Source: Warburgia ugandensis (lineage: Eukaryota > Streptophyta > Magnoliopsida > Canellales > Canellaceae). From it: a stretch of DNA of 64,000 nucleotides. The notes under the pieces were generated by a model, which was given only the letters and a program-made list of their open reading frames with translations, was not told the origin of the DNA and made no database searches. The DNA lies in assembly GCA_035236585.1 (NCBI GenBank), contig CP141139.1, forward strand, positions 21,902,990-21,966,989. The letters run 5' to 3'. Of the stretch, positions 10,551 through 23,521 are shown in pieces; within the stretch, counting starts at the first letter, position 1; every line of letters begins with the position of its first letter. The translations under genes were made by a program, and so were the position numbers.

Positions 10551-11851
10551 AAGGTTCCTTCGAGCTTGAAGCCCTAAGCCTCTTACTACTTGAATTTAAA
10601 TGAAGCCTTTAAAGATTGGGATCATGAACATACAAGGAATTGATTTGATTACTTAGGTGGGCCAAGGATAATATTATGAGGGGACCTGTATGGCCCTTGT
10701 TAACATTGTATTCCATCCAACATAAAGCAATAAGCATGCAATGCAATTAAAAGAAAGAAAACTAATGCAACGTATATTGGTTAGATGGTTAGATATGTGC
10801 AATCTAATACCACAACCCTAAATAAGATGCAATAGTTAAGATGAATGACGCTAAAGTATATGAATTACTCTACCAGCAAAGAAGGAAATTACTTTAAATG
10901 CAACTGTACTACAAAAAGAAAATAAAGTGAGGAAAACTTACAGTGGGGTTTTGGATGAAGATTGAGTGTGGGCCTCGATACCCTACACTTGCCATGTATT
11001 AATACAACCCATTTAAAATTGAACAAAGAAATTGTAAATTAAAATGATGTCTCATAATAAGTTTACTCAAAAGGAAAAATTGATAATCTAGGAAAGCAAT
11101 GAAAGTTGATGAAGCTCCTCTTGCCAATTTTCCTTGCACAGTATGATAACATCTTGAAACCATGCATGTGAATCATGGGTTTGCATATCATTCAATTGTG
11201 ATGTTTATATGAAGTTCGATTGTGACTAACCAAGAATGAAACACGCATAATCTAAGCTTGGAAATAGTATCTAACAACCATGAAAAATTAAATTAAAAGC
11301 AACCATAACAGTGAGCAATTCATCATTGAAGCATAAACCATTCATTGATTGAAGGAATAATGGGTTGTCTGCACCCTCCAAGGGGCGTGTGAACACTACT
11401 TAGAACTAATTACAATCTCCAAAAGCAACTCCTAATCTATCTTCAATCATCCATACATCAAGAAATAGTGAACATGCATGTATAGCATGAAGGATCTAAT
11501 GAAAAACAAAAGTGAAAATATGGGAAAGAAAACAAGAGATGAGCAAGGAACTTGATCTAATTGCTGTCACTACAAGAGAGTTATAGCCTTTATATTCAAG
11601 GATCTAATCAACAAAATAAGAGGCAACAATCAAAGGAAATAAGAACTAAGGCTAGGAAACTAAAACATCAAATCAAAGATCGAAACAAAGTAATAAATTG
11701 AAGGAAAATAAACAATCAACTAAGAGGAGAACTAACCTTAAATTCAAGGAGAAAATCAAGCAAGAAAATAACAAAAGAGGGAGGATTGGAAGGTTAGAAG
11801 AATACTACCAATGGAGAAATCGTTGAAGAGTTTAAGGAAGGAGGAAAGGGT

Positions 11852-11886
11852 GGAGATGCCTCCTTCTTAGGAGGGGGCATTCTCCC
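11852..11886. repeat. Hairpin in Athila-like LTR (i)
   Basis: GGAGATGCCTCCT faces AGGAGG...GGCATTCTCC around a short CTT-containing loop. It pairs with small bulges and belongs to the same hairpin family as 23422-23456 and 42045-42080. Confidence 0.5.
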
Positions 11887-12283
11887 TTTCTCTAGAACAT
11901 GTTCCACGTGACACTCCTTCCTCCTCTTTTATATGTTTGGCTTCTATCTAAAGGAAACCCTAGGTGATAGGTGAGGTGGTAAGGGAAGAATGAATAACCT
12001 AAGACAACTAAGAGGGATCTAAGAGGGGGATGCAAGGTGGCAACAAAGCAGGGCAAGGTGGGAGGAGCCACCATTTTAGTAGGGGGTCTCCCTCTTGTAA
12101 AAAATCATGGATTGACATTTGAATTTGAAATAAAAAACTGGTGTTAGTTGGGAAAGAAAAGAAAATTATAGGAACAAATAAGATGATGTGGAACGAGAAG
12201 GAGCAATGATTGGCTATCTAGGTGGTATTTTGGGAAGGTGGGAGACGTTAGGAAAGTGGGAGATGCCACCTTCTTAGGAAGGT

Positions 12284-12288
12284 GCATT
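12284..12288. repeat. Target site duplication of H, left copy
   Basis: GCATT here and GCATC at 18083-18087: four of five bases match, the last differing by a C/T transition. Confidence 0.75.
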
Positions 12289-14142
12289 TGTAATATCTGC
12301 TATTTTTAAATTCCAAAAATGCATAATTGTGTAGAATTTGGAATTTTGTGAAAAATGAGAAAATTAGGGATTTGAAAATTTTAGAGATGAAATCACTAAC
12401 TAAAACCTCAATATTTGAAATGTACACGAGAAATGAAATTTAACGCCACTAAGAATGCTAAATTTAGAGACCAGATAAAAAATGGCTAATTATTTTAATT
12501 TTCTTTAATTAATAAATTAAATGAAGAGGGTAGAATTGTAATTGCGCATGTGGGGCCCACAAAATTAGGCATTAAAATTGATGATTTGACTGGCATTTAT
12601 GAGGCATGGCGATGATTACCAGCATTTATGGCAAGTAATCATTTTTGAATTAAATAAAATCATATTTTAAAAGAAAAACAAATTTAAAAAAAATAGTATT
12701 TATGGGGGCATTTAATGTGCCTCTTGCGCCATTAGGGCTCCCCCTCATTTTTCTTCTAGCATTAATCGCACACCATTATGTGTGCTTTTGGTGACGACAC
12801 AAGAGACGGAACCTTAACACCGGCTGGCGCTACATAGCAATGGTAACGTGGATTTTTCCCTTTAATGCGACGAAGAATCTGACTTTCTGCCAGCTAATTA
12901 CAGAAGGTAGCCCCATTGACTTTCCCTTTTGCATTTTTAGTTATCTCCATCTATTTTCTTGTTTGTGACACTGGAAAATGGCATGAAATGCCATATTTTC
13001 GGTGATTGTTATGAAGGTTACTATTTTTTAGTGAAAATAGTTAATGAAATAGTGAGAAAACTTGTAAACTTGATAAAATTGATAAAAAAACCTCAAGTTT
13101 AGGCCAAATCAAGTGATGGAAGTGCTATAAAGTGAAAGTACATAAAAATTAGGTCAAAATGACATAAAAACCATAACTTTTGGAGACTAGGTGTTGCTCG
13201 TAGTGACTGGAGTTCAGTCATAGTCTCCAATGATGGCGGACCTGTCAGAGTTTCCACAAAGCACTCGGGAGACACAAGGCACAACGTGTGCGTGTGGGGG
13301 GCATGTGTGTTGTCTTCAGGAGAGATGAAATGTGCATGTGTCCCAAGGACGGTGACGCATAGTGATGGTGATGCATGTAGGATGCTTTCCGTATGCATCC
13401 CCAAGACACTAAATTTCGAGCTATTTATCTCAAAATTAATTCTAGACCATTTATTCACTAACAACAAAATTTTTGTGAGCTATAGAGGTCCAAATTAAGA
13501 TCTGAGACATCCGTTGAGTTCGTCTTGATGACACGGACCTACATTTAACATATAAGCTTGGATTTGACCACTTTTAAATTGGTCAAATCACAAAATACTG
13601 TTCAATAACCTAGATCAGGATGATCAATGGATGATTAGGCCTTTGAAATTAATTATATGAATCAAATATGAGATAATCTAGTGGATTAGAAGAACAAATC
13701 TCAAGTGAGCGTGGAGAAAAGTGATCTTGACTATTGATCTAATCAAGTGCCTTAGGACTAGCTAATCACAGAGCTGTCTGACCGTTAGATCGACATGTAA
13801 TCATGGATATACATGTAAATACTAAACAAACACAGAATTAGATGAATCATGATGGAAATGATAAAAAATGATGATAAGATATTACTCATAAGTGAAAGAA
13901 AGATCCAACGACTAGATCATCTCCAAACTTCATAAGTTGAAAGAGATTGACTTTTTATTGATCAAGGGACATTAATTGAATCAATCATAACATATATTGA
14001 TGATCAAAGATGATGGGTGATTTTTCTAAATGTTAGAAAAACCAACATCTAGTTCAGGATTTCCATAATTGAGTGTCAATTAGATGATCTAGACCATTAG
14101 TATAGGATTAGCTTATTTTTGAGATTTAAGAACATCAAGTGA

Positions 14143-14147
14143 TAGGA
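14143..14147. repeat. Target site duplication of solo LTR D, left copy
   Basis: TAGGA, repeated exactly at 16806-16810. Confidence 0.9.
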
Positions 14148-14155
14148 TGTAAATC

Positions 14156-14247
14156 CTCCATTTTTGTAACCTTGAAATCCTATGTTGGTAATGAAAAGTG
14201 ACTCCATTTTTGTAACCTTGAAATCCCATGTTGATAATGAAAAGTTC
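14156..14247 (+). repeat. 46-bp tandem duplication at the start of solo LTR D
   Basis: CTCCATTTTTGTAACCTTGA and the following 26 bases are repeated with a few changes at 14202-14247. The F LTR has one copy. Both copies are close to the LTR terminus, where integrase acts. Confidence 0.85.
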
Positions 14248-14462
14248 ACTTTTTGAGATAAGGGTATTTTGGTCATTTCACTGTTCACCCTGACTAGACC
14301 CATAAATTTGGTCCTTAAAATGGGTCTCTTAGGTGTGTCTTAGAAAAATAAATCCAACAAGACCGGAATCACCCAAAACGGAGTTAAAATGAGCAAGTTA
14401 TGGCCCTTTGAAGTTCAAGGAAAAATTGTAATTAAAATTAAAATGAACTGGCCTGAGAAAAC

Positions 14463-14489
14463 AGGGACCCGTTTTGATACGGGCACCCC
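14463..14489 (+). promoter_or_regulatory. U3 interrupted inverted repeat (solo LTR D)
   Basis: Arms CCCGT and ACGGG around TTTGAT, with an outer AGGG/CCCC pairing broken by an unpaired A on the left and CA on the right. Equivalent to 56083-56111 in F. Confidence 0.55.
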
Positions 14490-14623
14490 CTTCTTTCCAA
14501 ATGTACTGCATCACTGACATTCTAGAATGTCGGTGTATAGGGGGGAAACCACTGCCATTCTGAACGTTTCTCCACCGCCAGCCCATGGTGGTGGAAACCC
14601 CCTCAAAAACCCTCCTTAAGCTT

Positions 14624-14631
14624 TATAAATA
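14624..14631 (+). promoter_or_regulatory. TATA box of solo LTR D
   Basis: TATAAATA inside AGCTTTAT-AA-ATAGAGCT, an inverted repeat with one mismatch; the F version is perfect. Confidence 0.65.
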
Positions 14632-16805
14632 GAGCTCTTGGGTGCCTCCAATGGCAGCCCAAAACCCTAGGAAAAAACCAATCTTGGAGTTGCAGGCAAG
14701 AGGAGAAAATGTGAAAAAGACCCAGCCACGAACCAGGTACGCCTTAAACAACTCCAAACCCATCTCTCCCTCAGTCTTAGGATGAATTTTCCTAAGTTTT
14801 TGCATAAGAAACCATGCAAAACGGGGCTCTAAGGAGCCACAACAGACCCAGGGTAGGTGGCTGGGGCATTCTGGTTCGACAGGGTCAAACTAAGGCATCC
14901 CAAGGACGCCGAGGTCACCACAGAACCAAAACGTACCAGTGCATTAAAGGAAAACCAACTGGCGCATCACGCCCGTTCGTGGACGTGCCTGTAAACAAAA
15001 AAAAGGGGCGGAGGACCGATGCGTCGGTAGACATGCCCTGTGGGGCACGCGCCACTGATGCGGGACCCATCAGAGTCCCAGGTGCTCGCCTCGTGTGGGC
15101 CTGCAACGATGACACCTGCGTTCTGCGTAAGCGGAACGCGCAGCCTGAGGACGCCTTGGAGCGTGTAATCGTATGCGCGGGCCGATCGTCGCTTGACCAG
15201 GACACACCCAAACCATAAAATACCTAATCAACCCCCTATCTAAGGCTGGCATGACCCTTAAACCATGATAGTGGCGCGGGGTCACTAAACCTTTGCAAAC
15301 CTGACTATACCAAGGCCCAGTTAGGGACCTTAAGAGGCCCTTTGGCATGGGAATGAACCCTTAGTGCCTAAGTAGTGAGGTAAATGGTTCTAAAACCTAT
15401 AGAAATAGGCCAAGCTAATCTTTTTTCCCTAAACTATGTCCAGGAACGTACGAGGACAAGGGGACTAACACGATCAAACTAGGTAGGTGTCCTATCGCTA
15501 CTAGACTTTTAAAAAGAACCCATGATGCTTTGAGAATGCATGTTTTGAATCATGGTTGCTTTTTTAAAGAAATGATTTATTGCTCTCATATTATCGAGTT
15601 ATTTTCATAATATATGGTCTTGAATGTGATCATTTGCATTGAGATGATTTTATGAATGCATTGCTCGCATGCTTGGAAAACAAATGCATAAATTGCCTGA
15701 TTTACGAAGATTGAGATTGGATCATTTGGATAACTGCATACCCTCGAGGGTTGCTAAAAGAAACTGGAGTGCCCAAAATACACTAGTTAGGTAGTTGTGA
15801 GGGCCAGGCAGTGTGAGGGACCCAAAGAGGACATTGAAAATGATTGCATAAATTGCATGATTTATGTTGATTTGAGATTGGGACTATGTATGTTTTTGGG
15901 CTAATAAGCTCGTGGGCACTATGCCGAGAGGTTCGGGGTGGCCTCCCAGCCTCTACCACTATAGGTGGAAAGGGTACCATGCCAAAAAGGCTTGTCCTCA
16001 CTTCGATTGCTGTGGTAAACGAGGACTACCACTGGAGGTGTCACGGCACTCGTCGAAGTGTCATATGCCCCGTGGAGGCTATGACCGAGAGTCCCTAGGT
16101 ACCCGAGGACCACACGGAACTGAGGTCATGGGCATAGTGTGCCCTATGTTTTTGATGATTTACTTGCATGCATGTGGCATGACATGAGTATGGTCGACCA
16201 TAGATCCATGAGTTGGATTCAGTTGAGCATCTTATGCATATCATAGTATATATTTATGATATCTATGTTACTTTTGACTTGGATTATACGATTCTTTAAG
16301 TCGTCAGTATTCTATTTTGACAATAGCTTTTAATATCGATATTGAACATGAGTGTCCAAACATGCACATGGTTTAAAGAACATATGGTTTAAAGCATAGC
16401 ATGCATTGTAAAACTAGTAGTGATAGACTCCTACTGAGTATAGTGTATACTCACCCAATCCTTAATTTTTTTCAGATACAAGTAAACACTTAAGGACAGG
16501 ATACACCTATGACAAAGAACATCCAAATTAAGTACAAGTAAGTAAACCCCTATCTTATCTTTTAGTGAATGTTACTTAATTGTAGTTACTCTCTGTAGCT
16601 GGGGCTGTGACTAATACTTTCTTGGGAATAGAATTGATTTAAAGCTATGCCATGGCTATATGATTTGAAAATGTGTTTTGACACTCGGGGTTTTATATGA
16701 AAGATTGCTTTCCAAAACAAAAGATTTTCATGCATTTCATATTTCTAAAGTAGGAGATCTCACCTTTTTATGAAATTTGCATCATATGAAACCTGGGTCG
16801 TCACA

Positions 16806-16810
16806 TAGGA
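16806..16810. repeat. Target site duplication of solo LTR D, right copy
   Basis: TAGGA, identical to 14143-14147. Confidence 0.9.
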
Positions 16811-18123
16811 TGACTTAGTGTGATTTATGATGTGACAAGTACATCAGAGTGCACTATTTGATATTGCCTACGTGCTTGATTGGAGTACCGCGTTCTGAGG
16901 TAGGTGATTATGTTTGGGATTTTTCCATGATTTCATAGATCATGACATATTGTTTGGGACTGGTTGCCACTACAACATAGTACCCCATGGACTTATTTTG
17001 CATGTTCATGCAATGCATATGTGTATGTATACCCACAGTGTGACGATGTATTAAGGGTGATGCCTATGTGGGCAGGGCTATGGCTGTGCGAGCTATAGGA
17101 GAGGGACCCTAGATTTTGGGATGAGTACTCATTACCAGTGATTTGAGTGTAGTTGGACACTTTGAGGGCTTATTGTGTGCAGTGCCCTGCTCATTATGAC
17201 ATGCATTATATTATTTTGTGGACATAGATTATTATCTATTTTGACAGATGCCTATTCATGTATTGATCATGGTTTGCATGTCATAATGATTAGCTTTGAT
17301 ATTGTGTTGCTTAGGAGAAAAGCATGTTTCGATATTGATTGTTTCGTTCAGACTTATGAGATTTCATGCTTTATTCATTATGGATGCCTGATGATTTAAT
17401 GTTCCTTATAAATGATTTACTCTATGAGACTCGACATGATATTAATGCTCTTTGCAAAGTTTTTTGTCGCATGTTTCATGGCTTGTAATCACTTACACAA
17501 GAAATAGCTTACTGAGGCATTGATGTATTTTGCAATGCCTTAGATTTGGAGTGTGATAGCGTTAAGGGAAAATCAAGTGGAGTAGCATTGATTGCGTGAG
17601 GACCACAAGGACTATCTGCCATTTTGTACTCTAGAGATTGACTTAGTGTATGTCTCTCTAACTTGTGATTTGACTCTTTTTGTGCTATATAGGGATGTAT
17701 ATTTGTGGATGGTATTGGACCCACACTTTTGGGTTTAGTGTGTGTTCACTTACACAGGTGTATGTATGATGTGGTGATCATGGATGGAACCTTGGAGATT
17801 ATGGACATTTTATTATTACTATCACTTTCATGGTTGATGTTTGGATTACACAATTTTAAATGGAGCATGCTCAACATATTGATGATTTGATTTTGCTTAT
17901 TGTCATGGTTTTGGACTTCGATGATCCTTAGGGTTTTCTTTTTGGGTATTTCCTTTGAAACGCTTGTGTTATTTATATTAAATGTGAGTTTTCTATTTTA
18001 GGGATCTCATCTATTTATTAAATGTATTATTATTATTACCATATCTATTGGGAAAAGGTTTTAGAAAACTTGAGGTGTCACAGCATCTCCCTCCTTTGTG
18101 AAATTCATGGTTGCTTTGTATGG

Positions 18124-18125
<2 letters not shown>

Positions 18126-18159
<34 letters not shown>
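18126..18159. repeat. (GA)n microsatellite
   Basis: A pure GA run inside Athila-like LTR (i). The equivalent site in LTR (ii) at 23487-23521 is an interrupted GA run, so the repeat belongs to the LTR and has mutated separately in each copy. Confidence 0.95.
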
Positions 18160-18163
<4 letters not shown>

Positions 18164-18905
18164 GGGAAAAACATGGGAAAAGGAAAAAATAAGGTGGGTT
18201 CTTCGAATTGGTCCACATGAATTTATTTGTCTTGATTTCACCCAAATATCACTTAATTATTCTCTTGGAACCTCACCTTTTTGCTTAAGATATTTGAGTG
18301 AAATTCTTCTCCAATAGTGGTACTCCATGTATCTTGGCTTAAGTGGCTCGATAGCTTGCTCTGAGGACACATTTGGCTTGTCTTCATGGTTCACACCCTT
18401 GGTTTTCATTGCTTGGTTTGTCTTCCTTAGCTTGAAACCTTCTCTCATTGCTTATATGACTAAGGTAGCTTGAATGGCTCCCAAGCAAAGGTTCTGAACT
18501 TTGCATAGCTTGTGCATGTGCTCATTTCAAGCATGCTCTTCCAAGTGCATCCTTTACATGCCCTAGAGATGATCTTGATCACACCTTTAGATTGTTGGTT
18601 TCCTACTTGGATTAGGAAAGCTCACGAATGGCTTCAATTTCCATCTTGATCATTCTCGGCCATTGGATTTCCTTTCCATCACCTAAAAAAGATAAGAGAT
18701 TCTAATTAAATCCTACAAAAGTATGATTATTCACAATCTTGCTCTAGATTAGCCTATGAACTTACAAAATATCAAACTTTAGAATCATTAAGTCAGAAAA
18801 TGCATGTGTTATAATTTTTGGCCAAAAACCCTAATTTTATACTATAAGTTATAATAGATGGGAAACTAATTAGGTCTTTTTGTATACAAATTTGGACACT
18901 TATCA

Positions 18906-21597
18906 CACCCCCTCAACGAGCAATTTGTTGGCCCAAAGCAAAAAATTATTTTATGAAATTGATACAAATTGCCATTTTCATAGGTACTTATGATTACATT
19001 TATCATATGCAACAAACCCTTAAACCTCTAGGTTATCCCCTACTGGACTAGTTAGGCCTCGTGAGGGTTTGCATTGAGTGTGCTCACAAAATTCTAAGAA
19101 TTTTTATGAACGTCCTTCATTTATTTGAGAAACTTTTCTCTTACTTAGCTCATATTATATACCTAACTTTAGCCTACTAATAAAGATGAAAAAAATGGTT
19201 CAAGCTTCTACCCTTATGCTAAATATATCCCATTATTTTGTTGAACTTCAAAAGATGAGTTTGTGCTATAGCTAATATATAATTATAGTTTATAATTGAA
19301 ATATAACCTAAATTACCGTCCAAATGTATGCTTTGACTTCAATTCTCACGTGATATATTTATCACTTAGAAAGAAGTCAATAAAAATTTTCAAATCCCTC
19401 ATTAATGTTTGAATAGAATATTGCTCATCACGTCCAAAAATCTCATATATTTCATACAAAAGAACAATAACATAGAAAAAATAGCAATAGTCTCATGAAA
19501 GGATGTCAACTAGTTAAAATGTTACATTATCAAATTTCTTATTTATTTATGACTATGTCCAAGCCATACTTCTCCTAAGATCAGGTTAGGACTTCTATTA
19601 GGATAGAAGGTAGGCTTAGGTAAGGATTATTAAAAAAAAAGGTATGAAGGTGAACAAAGGTTGTCTGGAAAATATGTAAAGGTCTTCTATTAATATATTT
19701 ACAAATTTTTCATTTTTACTCACAAGATTGAACATTCTTCTTCTTCATTGGCTATCTTTTCCATTTTTTATTTTTATCAATTGACTTTATAGATAAAACT
19801 TTTTGAACTTTTACTTCTTTTTAACCCTTTCGATGTTCATCTCTTGAATTGTATTGTTTATACTTTTTTTTCAAAGATATTCTTCAATCTTCTCCCCAAA
19901 TTCTAGAACAATTAGGTAATGGATATATCAAAGTGCTTCGATATAGGTAAAGTTGTTTGGCTAAGAAAGAAAAATGAATATATTTTAAACACTCAATGGG
20001 CTAATTAGTGGAAAATAACTTAAGGAAGGCTAAAGGCTCTAGGTTTTCCAAGTATGGTCTCTATCATTTCCAAAGCTTCATATAACATAGAAGTGACCAT
20101 CAACTTAATAGATATATGTTATAGTCTTTTGTAATTTCTTAATAGTTGACCAAGATGAAGAATAATGAGACCAAGTAAAAATTTTGAATTTATGTATAAT
20201 CCTCAAAAAAGGAAAAATGGCTCTAAACACACTTGGATTACAAATTTTCATAGATCTTCTTATCTCTTCATCTTAAACTATATACATACCTATTTTATGC
20301 AATAAATATTTTGAGTTTAATTTTTCATGAAATACTTTACAGCAAGGATGAAATACTGAAATAATTGTTTGCAATTCTATTAATAAGCTAAATTTCAAAA
20401 GATAGCTAATTATTTAGAAAATTTGAATTCTCATCTTTATAAAAGAACCTACCATAAAATTTTCCTCTTTTTCAAATTTTCAAAAATGCAAGAAAAATTT
20501 AGAAATCTGATGCATATCTACACCCCCAAACCTGAACTAAACATTGTCCTCAATGTTTTGAAACATAGGATACCTATATGATGGATGCATAATGCAGAAC
20601 ACTAAGACTTTCTATAAATCCCTAGGTTGCCTACCAATGAGTCCTAAGTTTAATGTCTTTAGCCTGATAGAGCCTAGTGTACCCTAATCTTGACCTTACT
20701 AGGTTAACCTAATTTTTCCTAACCTAACTCTAACAATGAAATGGGCATGATTTCTCATGCCACTTTAGAATCTCATGGTAATCTATATATTTGCCTCATG
20801 TTGAAATTTTTGGTGGTGGTAATAGTATGACACAGTATACCATCACAATTTTGAGTTCAGAGGGAGCACATTGATTTGCCCATTTTCAATATTTCATGGT
20901 AGTCCATATACCTCCACCTTGAAAATTGAGTTGGTGTTAATACAACGACAGCACAAATTGCCATGAATTTAAATGTCATAAGACCAATTAGCAATGAATT
21001 GTCCCAGTCTTGACCAATTTTAGTGATAACATTGACCATGATACTCCACATCTTTTTTTTCTTTCTCCCTCACATTTTCCTGAAATAGGGGTATGAGCTA
21101 ACTCTTTATCTCTCTAAAAGGTTGTTCTTAGATTACTAGAGGTAGGGACATGGTAAGGCTTAAGCCCTGATCATCTTTTAATGTGTTCCCTAGAGTTGGT
21201 TGAAGTACAAGCAGTACATCAATTGACTCTTCTTTTTCCTATTCTACTCGCATAGGTAGGCTTTCTGATGGACCTAGATTACTACTTAGTGTATGTTCAA
21301 ATAAGATATGTATGTTCCAATTGGGTACATCTTCTATACTGCATGGTTCAATTTGAATTTTAGGGTCTATAGGGGGTTCTACTCTAGCTTTTCATTGAGA
21401 AGTGTCCATTAATAGTGTATTATCTAATAAGTTATTTACTTCATCAATCGATATGTCTTCATTAAATTCATAAAAAATGAGCAAGACTATGTGGATCTGG
21501 GTTTGAGGTTTGCAAGATAGTTTTGAACTTTGTGGCTCACAATGATTACATATAATTTTCATCCTATTAACTCAGAAATGGAACCAATAACTTATTA
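18906..21597 (-). mobile_element. Athila/Tat-type element interior between LTRs (i) and (ii)
   Basis: A short 2.7-kb interior on the minus strand. At 20517-20560 the minus strand reads CATTGAGGACAATGTTTAG followed by GGTTTGGGGGTGTAGA. This tract is characteristic of the 3' part of Athila/Tat elements. A GAGGGGGTG polypurine tract abuts LTR (i) at 18906. Positions 21066-21560 match 1-620. No gag, RT or integrase is recognisable and the long AT-rich remainder has no frame worth calling. Lying between two LTRs in the same orientation, it is either a deleted element or one unit of a tandem array. Confidence 0.6.
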
Positions 21598-23421
21598 TGT
21601 TCTTTTAATTAACTCACAATCGCATGAATCTGTTATAATATAACATGCAATGGAGGTTGATCCCATGAGGAATCGAAGGGTTTGTATGAATAGTGGATCT
21701 CATTTAAATTTTCTAACCTAGCCAAAGAAAGTAATTTTTACCTAGACTAAGGCTTCAAAATAACATGGAAACCACAAATTTATTAAATTAGAGACTTTCT
21801 AAGTTTAGAACACACTAAAACTAAACATGAAAACTTACTAATGCTACTCTAACATGCTATTAAAATTGAAAAATGTTCAAGTTACCCTAACATGACTAAT
21901 CTAAATAAATAAAGATGCAAGACTTAAGGAAACCATTAAAAAAATTGGTGTAGATGGAATTAAGTTAAAAAGAACACACGACGCAAAGTAATTAAAATGC
22001 AAGAATGGAACATGAAAGCATGTATGAACTAGGATGCAACTTAGGCTATAATGGAATGCCTAAAACTTAAAGCATGAAACTAAACTAACTTATAATGCAT
22101 GACCTAACCTAAACTGATGCATGGATGAACATGAATATGCATGAATAAGATGTAAACTAATCTAACATGGGATGCATGAATTGAACTAGAATTTAAGAAT
22201 GAAAATCCAATATAAATTAAGCAATTTTTCTAAGGGAAACCATCTTGAAACCAAGTGCTTGAACCATGGGTTTATGCACATGAAACACACATTATCTAAG
22301 CTTGGAAATAGTATCTAGCAGCCATGAAAAACTGAATTAAAAGCAACCATAATAGTAAGCAATTCATCATTGAAGCATAAACCTCCAAGGGGTGTGCATA
22401 CCCTACTTAGAAATAATTAAAATCCCCAAAATCAACTTCTAATATATCTTCAATCATCCAAACATCAAGCAACATTAAGCATCCATGTAAACCATGAACA
22501 ATCTAATGAAAAATATAGGAGAAAATATGGGAAAGGAAATAAGAGATGAGCAAGGAACTTGATCTAATGGATATACTATCTTGACTATCATTGTAAGAGA
22601 GTTATAGCCTTTAGATTAAAGGATCTAATGAACAAAGTAAGAGGCAACAATCAAAGAAAACAAGACAATAAAGCTAGGAAACTAGAACATGGAATCTATA
22701 AGAGTTATATCCTTCTGAATTAGCATTACATCCAGGCACATTTCTCCTCTTTTAATAGAGGATATAGCAATTTCCCTTGGATTTATCAGTCTAAGTAGTA
22801 GATATTGTATAATTGTTCAGTTTTCCACAATGTTTTCCATACCTCTGGTAAATAACCCAATACGGGTTCACAGTCAATAACATCTTCACATAGATCAAAA
22901 GAAAAAAATAATTCAAAGGAAAGTAAATAATGAACTAAGAGGAGAACTAACCTCAACTTCAAGGAGAAAATCATGTAAGAAAAGAACCCATGAGGGGCCA
23001 TGGAAGGCTTGAAGAAGGCTGCTACCAATGGAGAAAGCATTGAAGAGTTTAAGCAAGGAGGGAGGGATGGAGATGCCTCCTTCTTAGGAGGGGGTGTTTT
23101 CCCCTTCTCTAGAAGATGTTCCACATGAAACTACTTCCCCCTATTTTATATGTTTGGTTGCTATCTAAAGCAAACCTTAGGGAAGAGGTGTGGTGGGAAG
23201 GATTGGATAACCTAGGATGACTAAGAGGGAGATACAAGGTGAGAGGTTCCACCTTTTTAGGAGGGGTGTCTACCTCTTTTAAAAAATTGTGGATTCACTT
23301 TTGAATTGGAAATAAAGAGATGGAGTTAGGTATGAAATAAAAGAAAATGATAAGAACAAAGAAGATGATGTGGAATTAGAAGGAGGGGTGATTGGCTGGA
23401 GAGGTGGTATTTTAGAAAGGT

Positions 23422-23456
23422 GGGAGATGCCACCTTCTTAGGTAGGTGCATCTCCC
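23422..23456. repeat. Hairpin in Athila-like LTR (ii)
   Basis: GGGAGATG pairs with CATCTCCC and CACCT with AGGTG, separated by one bulged C, around an 8-base loop. In LTR (i) element H is inserted inside the right arm of this same hairpin. Confidence 0.6.
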
Positions 23457-23486
23457 TCCTTGGTGAAATTCATTGTTGCTTTGTAT

Positions 23487-23521
23487 GGAGAGAGAGTGAG
23501 AGCGAGAGAGAGAGAGAGAGA
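23487..23521. repeat. Interrupted (GA)n microsatellite
   Basis: A GA run with T and C interruptions, homologous to 18126-18159. Confidence 0.9.

Larger units (their letters stand above)
14148..16805 (+). mobile_element. Tekay-type solo LTR D inside H
   Basis: 2658 bp, TGTAAATCC to GTCACA, flanked by exact TAGGA duplications and with no interior, so it is a solo LTR left by recombination between LTRs. It is the closest relative here of the F LTR: same start, same CCCGT/ACGGG U3 arms, same TATAAATAGAGCTCTTGG core at 14624, same ACACTCGGGGTTTT block near the end. The GC-rich leader at about 14820-15220 yields spurious frames on both strands. The first 46 bp of the LTR are duplicated in tandem. 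Confidence 0.9.
12289..18082 (+). mobile_element. LTR-like insertion H (probable solo LTR), host of solo LTR D
   Basis: It starts TGTAATATCTGC and ends GGTGTCACA, bordered by a near-perfect 5-bp duplication and by host sequence that is continuous in the paralogous LTR at 23.4 kb. Without D (14148-16810) it is about 3.13 kb. No coding frame, primer site or polypurine tract was seen inside, so a solo LTR of a third gypsy-like family fits best. It shares only its terminal style (TGTAATA...TCACA) with the Tekay-type LTRs, and no U3 inverted repeat or clear TATA box was found. Confidence 0.65.
10551..18905 (-). repeat. Athila-like LTR (i), minus strand, split by element H
   Basis: Read on the minus strand, this LTR starts TGATAAGTGTCC at 18905, directly after a GAGGGGGTG polypurine tract. 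It runs down through 18088, skips H (12289-18087), and continues to about 10.55 kb. Without H it is about 2.6 kb, close to LTR (ii) at 2.69 kb. The sequence flanking H (GGAAGGTGCAT and CTCCCTCC) is continuous in LTR (ii) at 23441-23460, which proves the interruption. It includes a (GA)n microsatellite and hairpins of the GGAGATGCC type. The lower boundary was not seen clearly. Confidence 0.65.

Noticed and set aside
18126..18159. GA run as a possible GAGA-factor regulatory site
   Set aside because: It is a variable microsatellite within a dead LTR, interrupted in the paralogue at 23487. Nothing links it to regulation.
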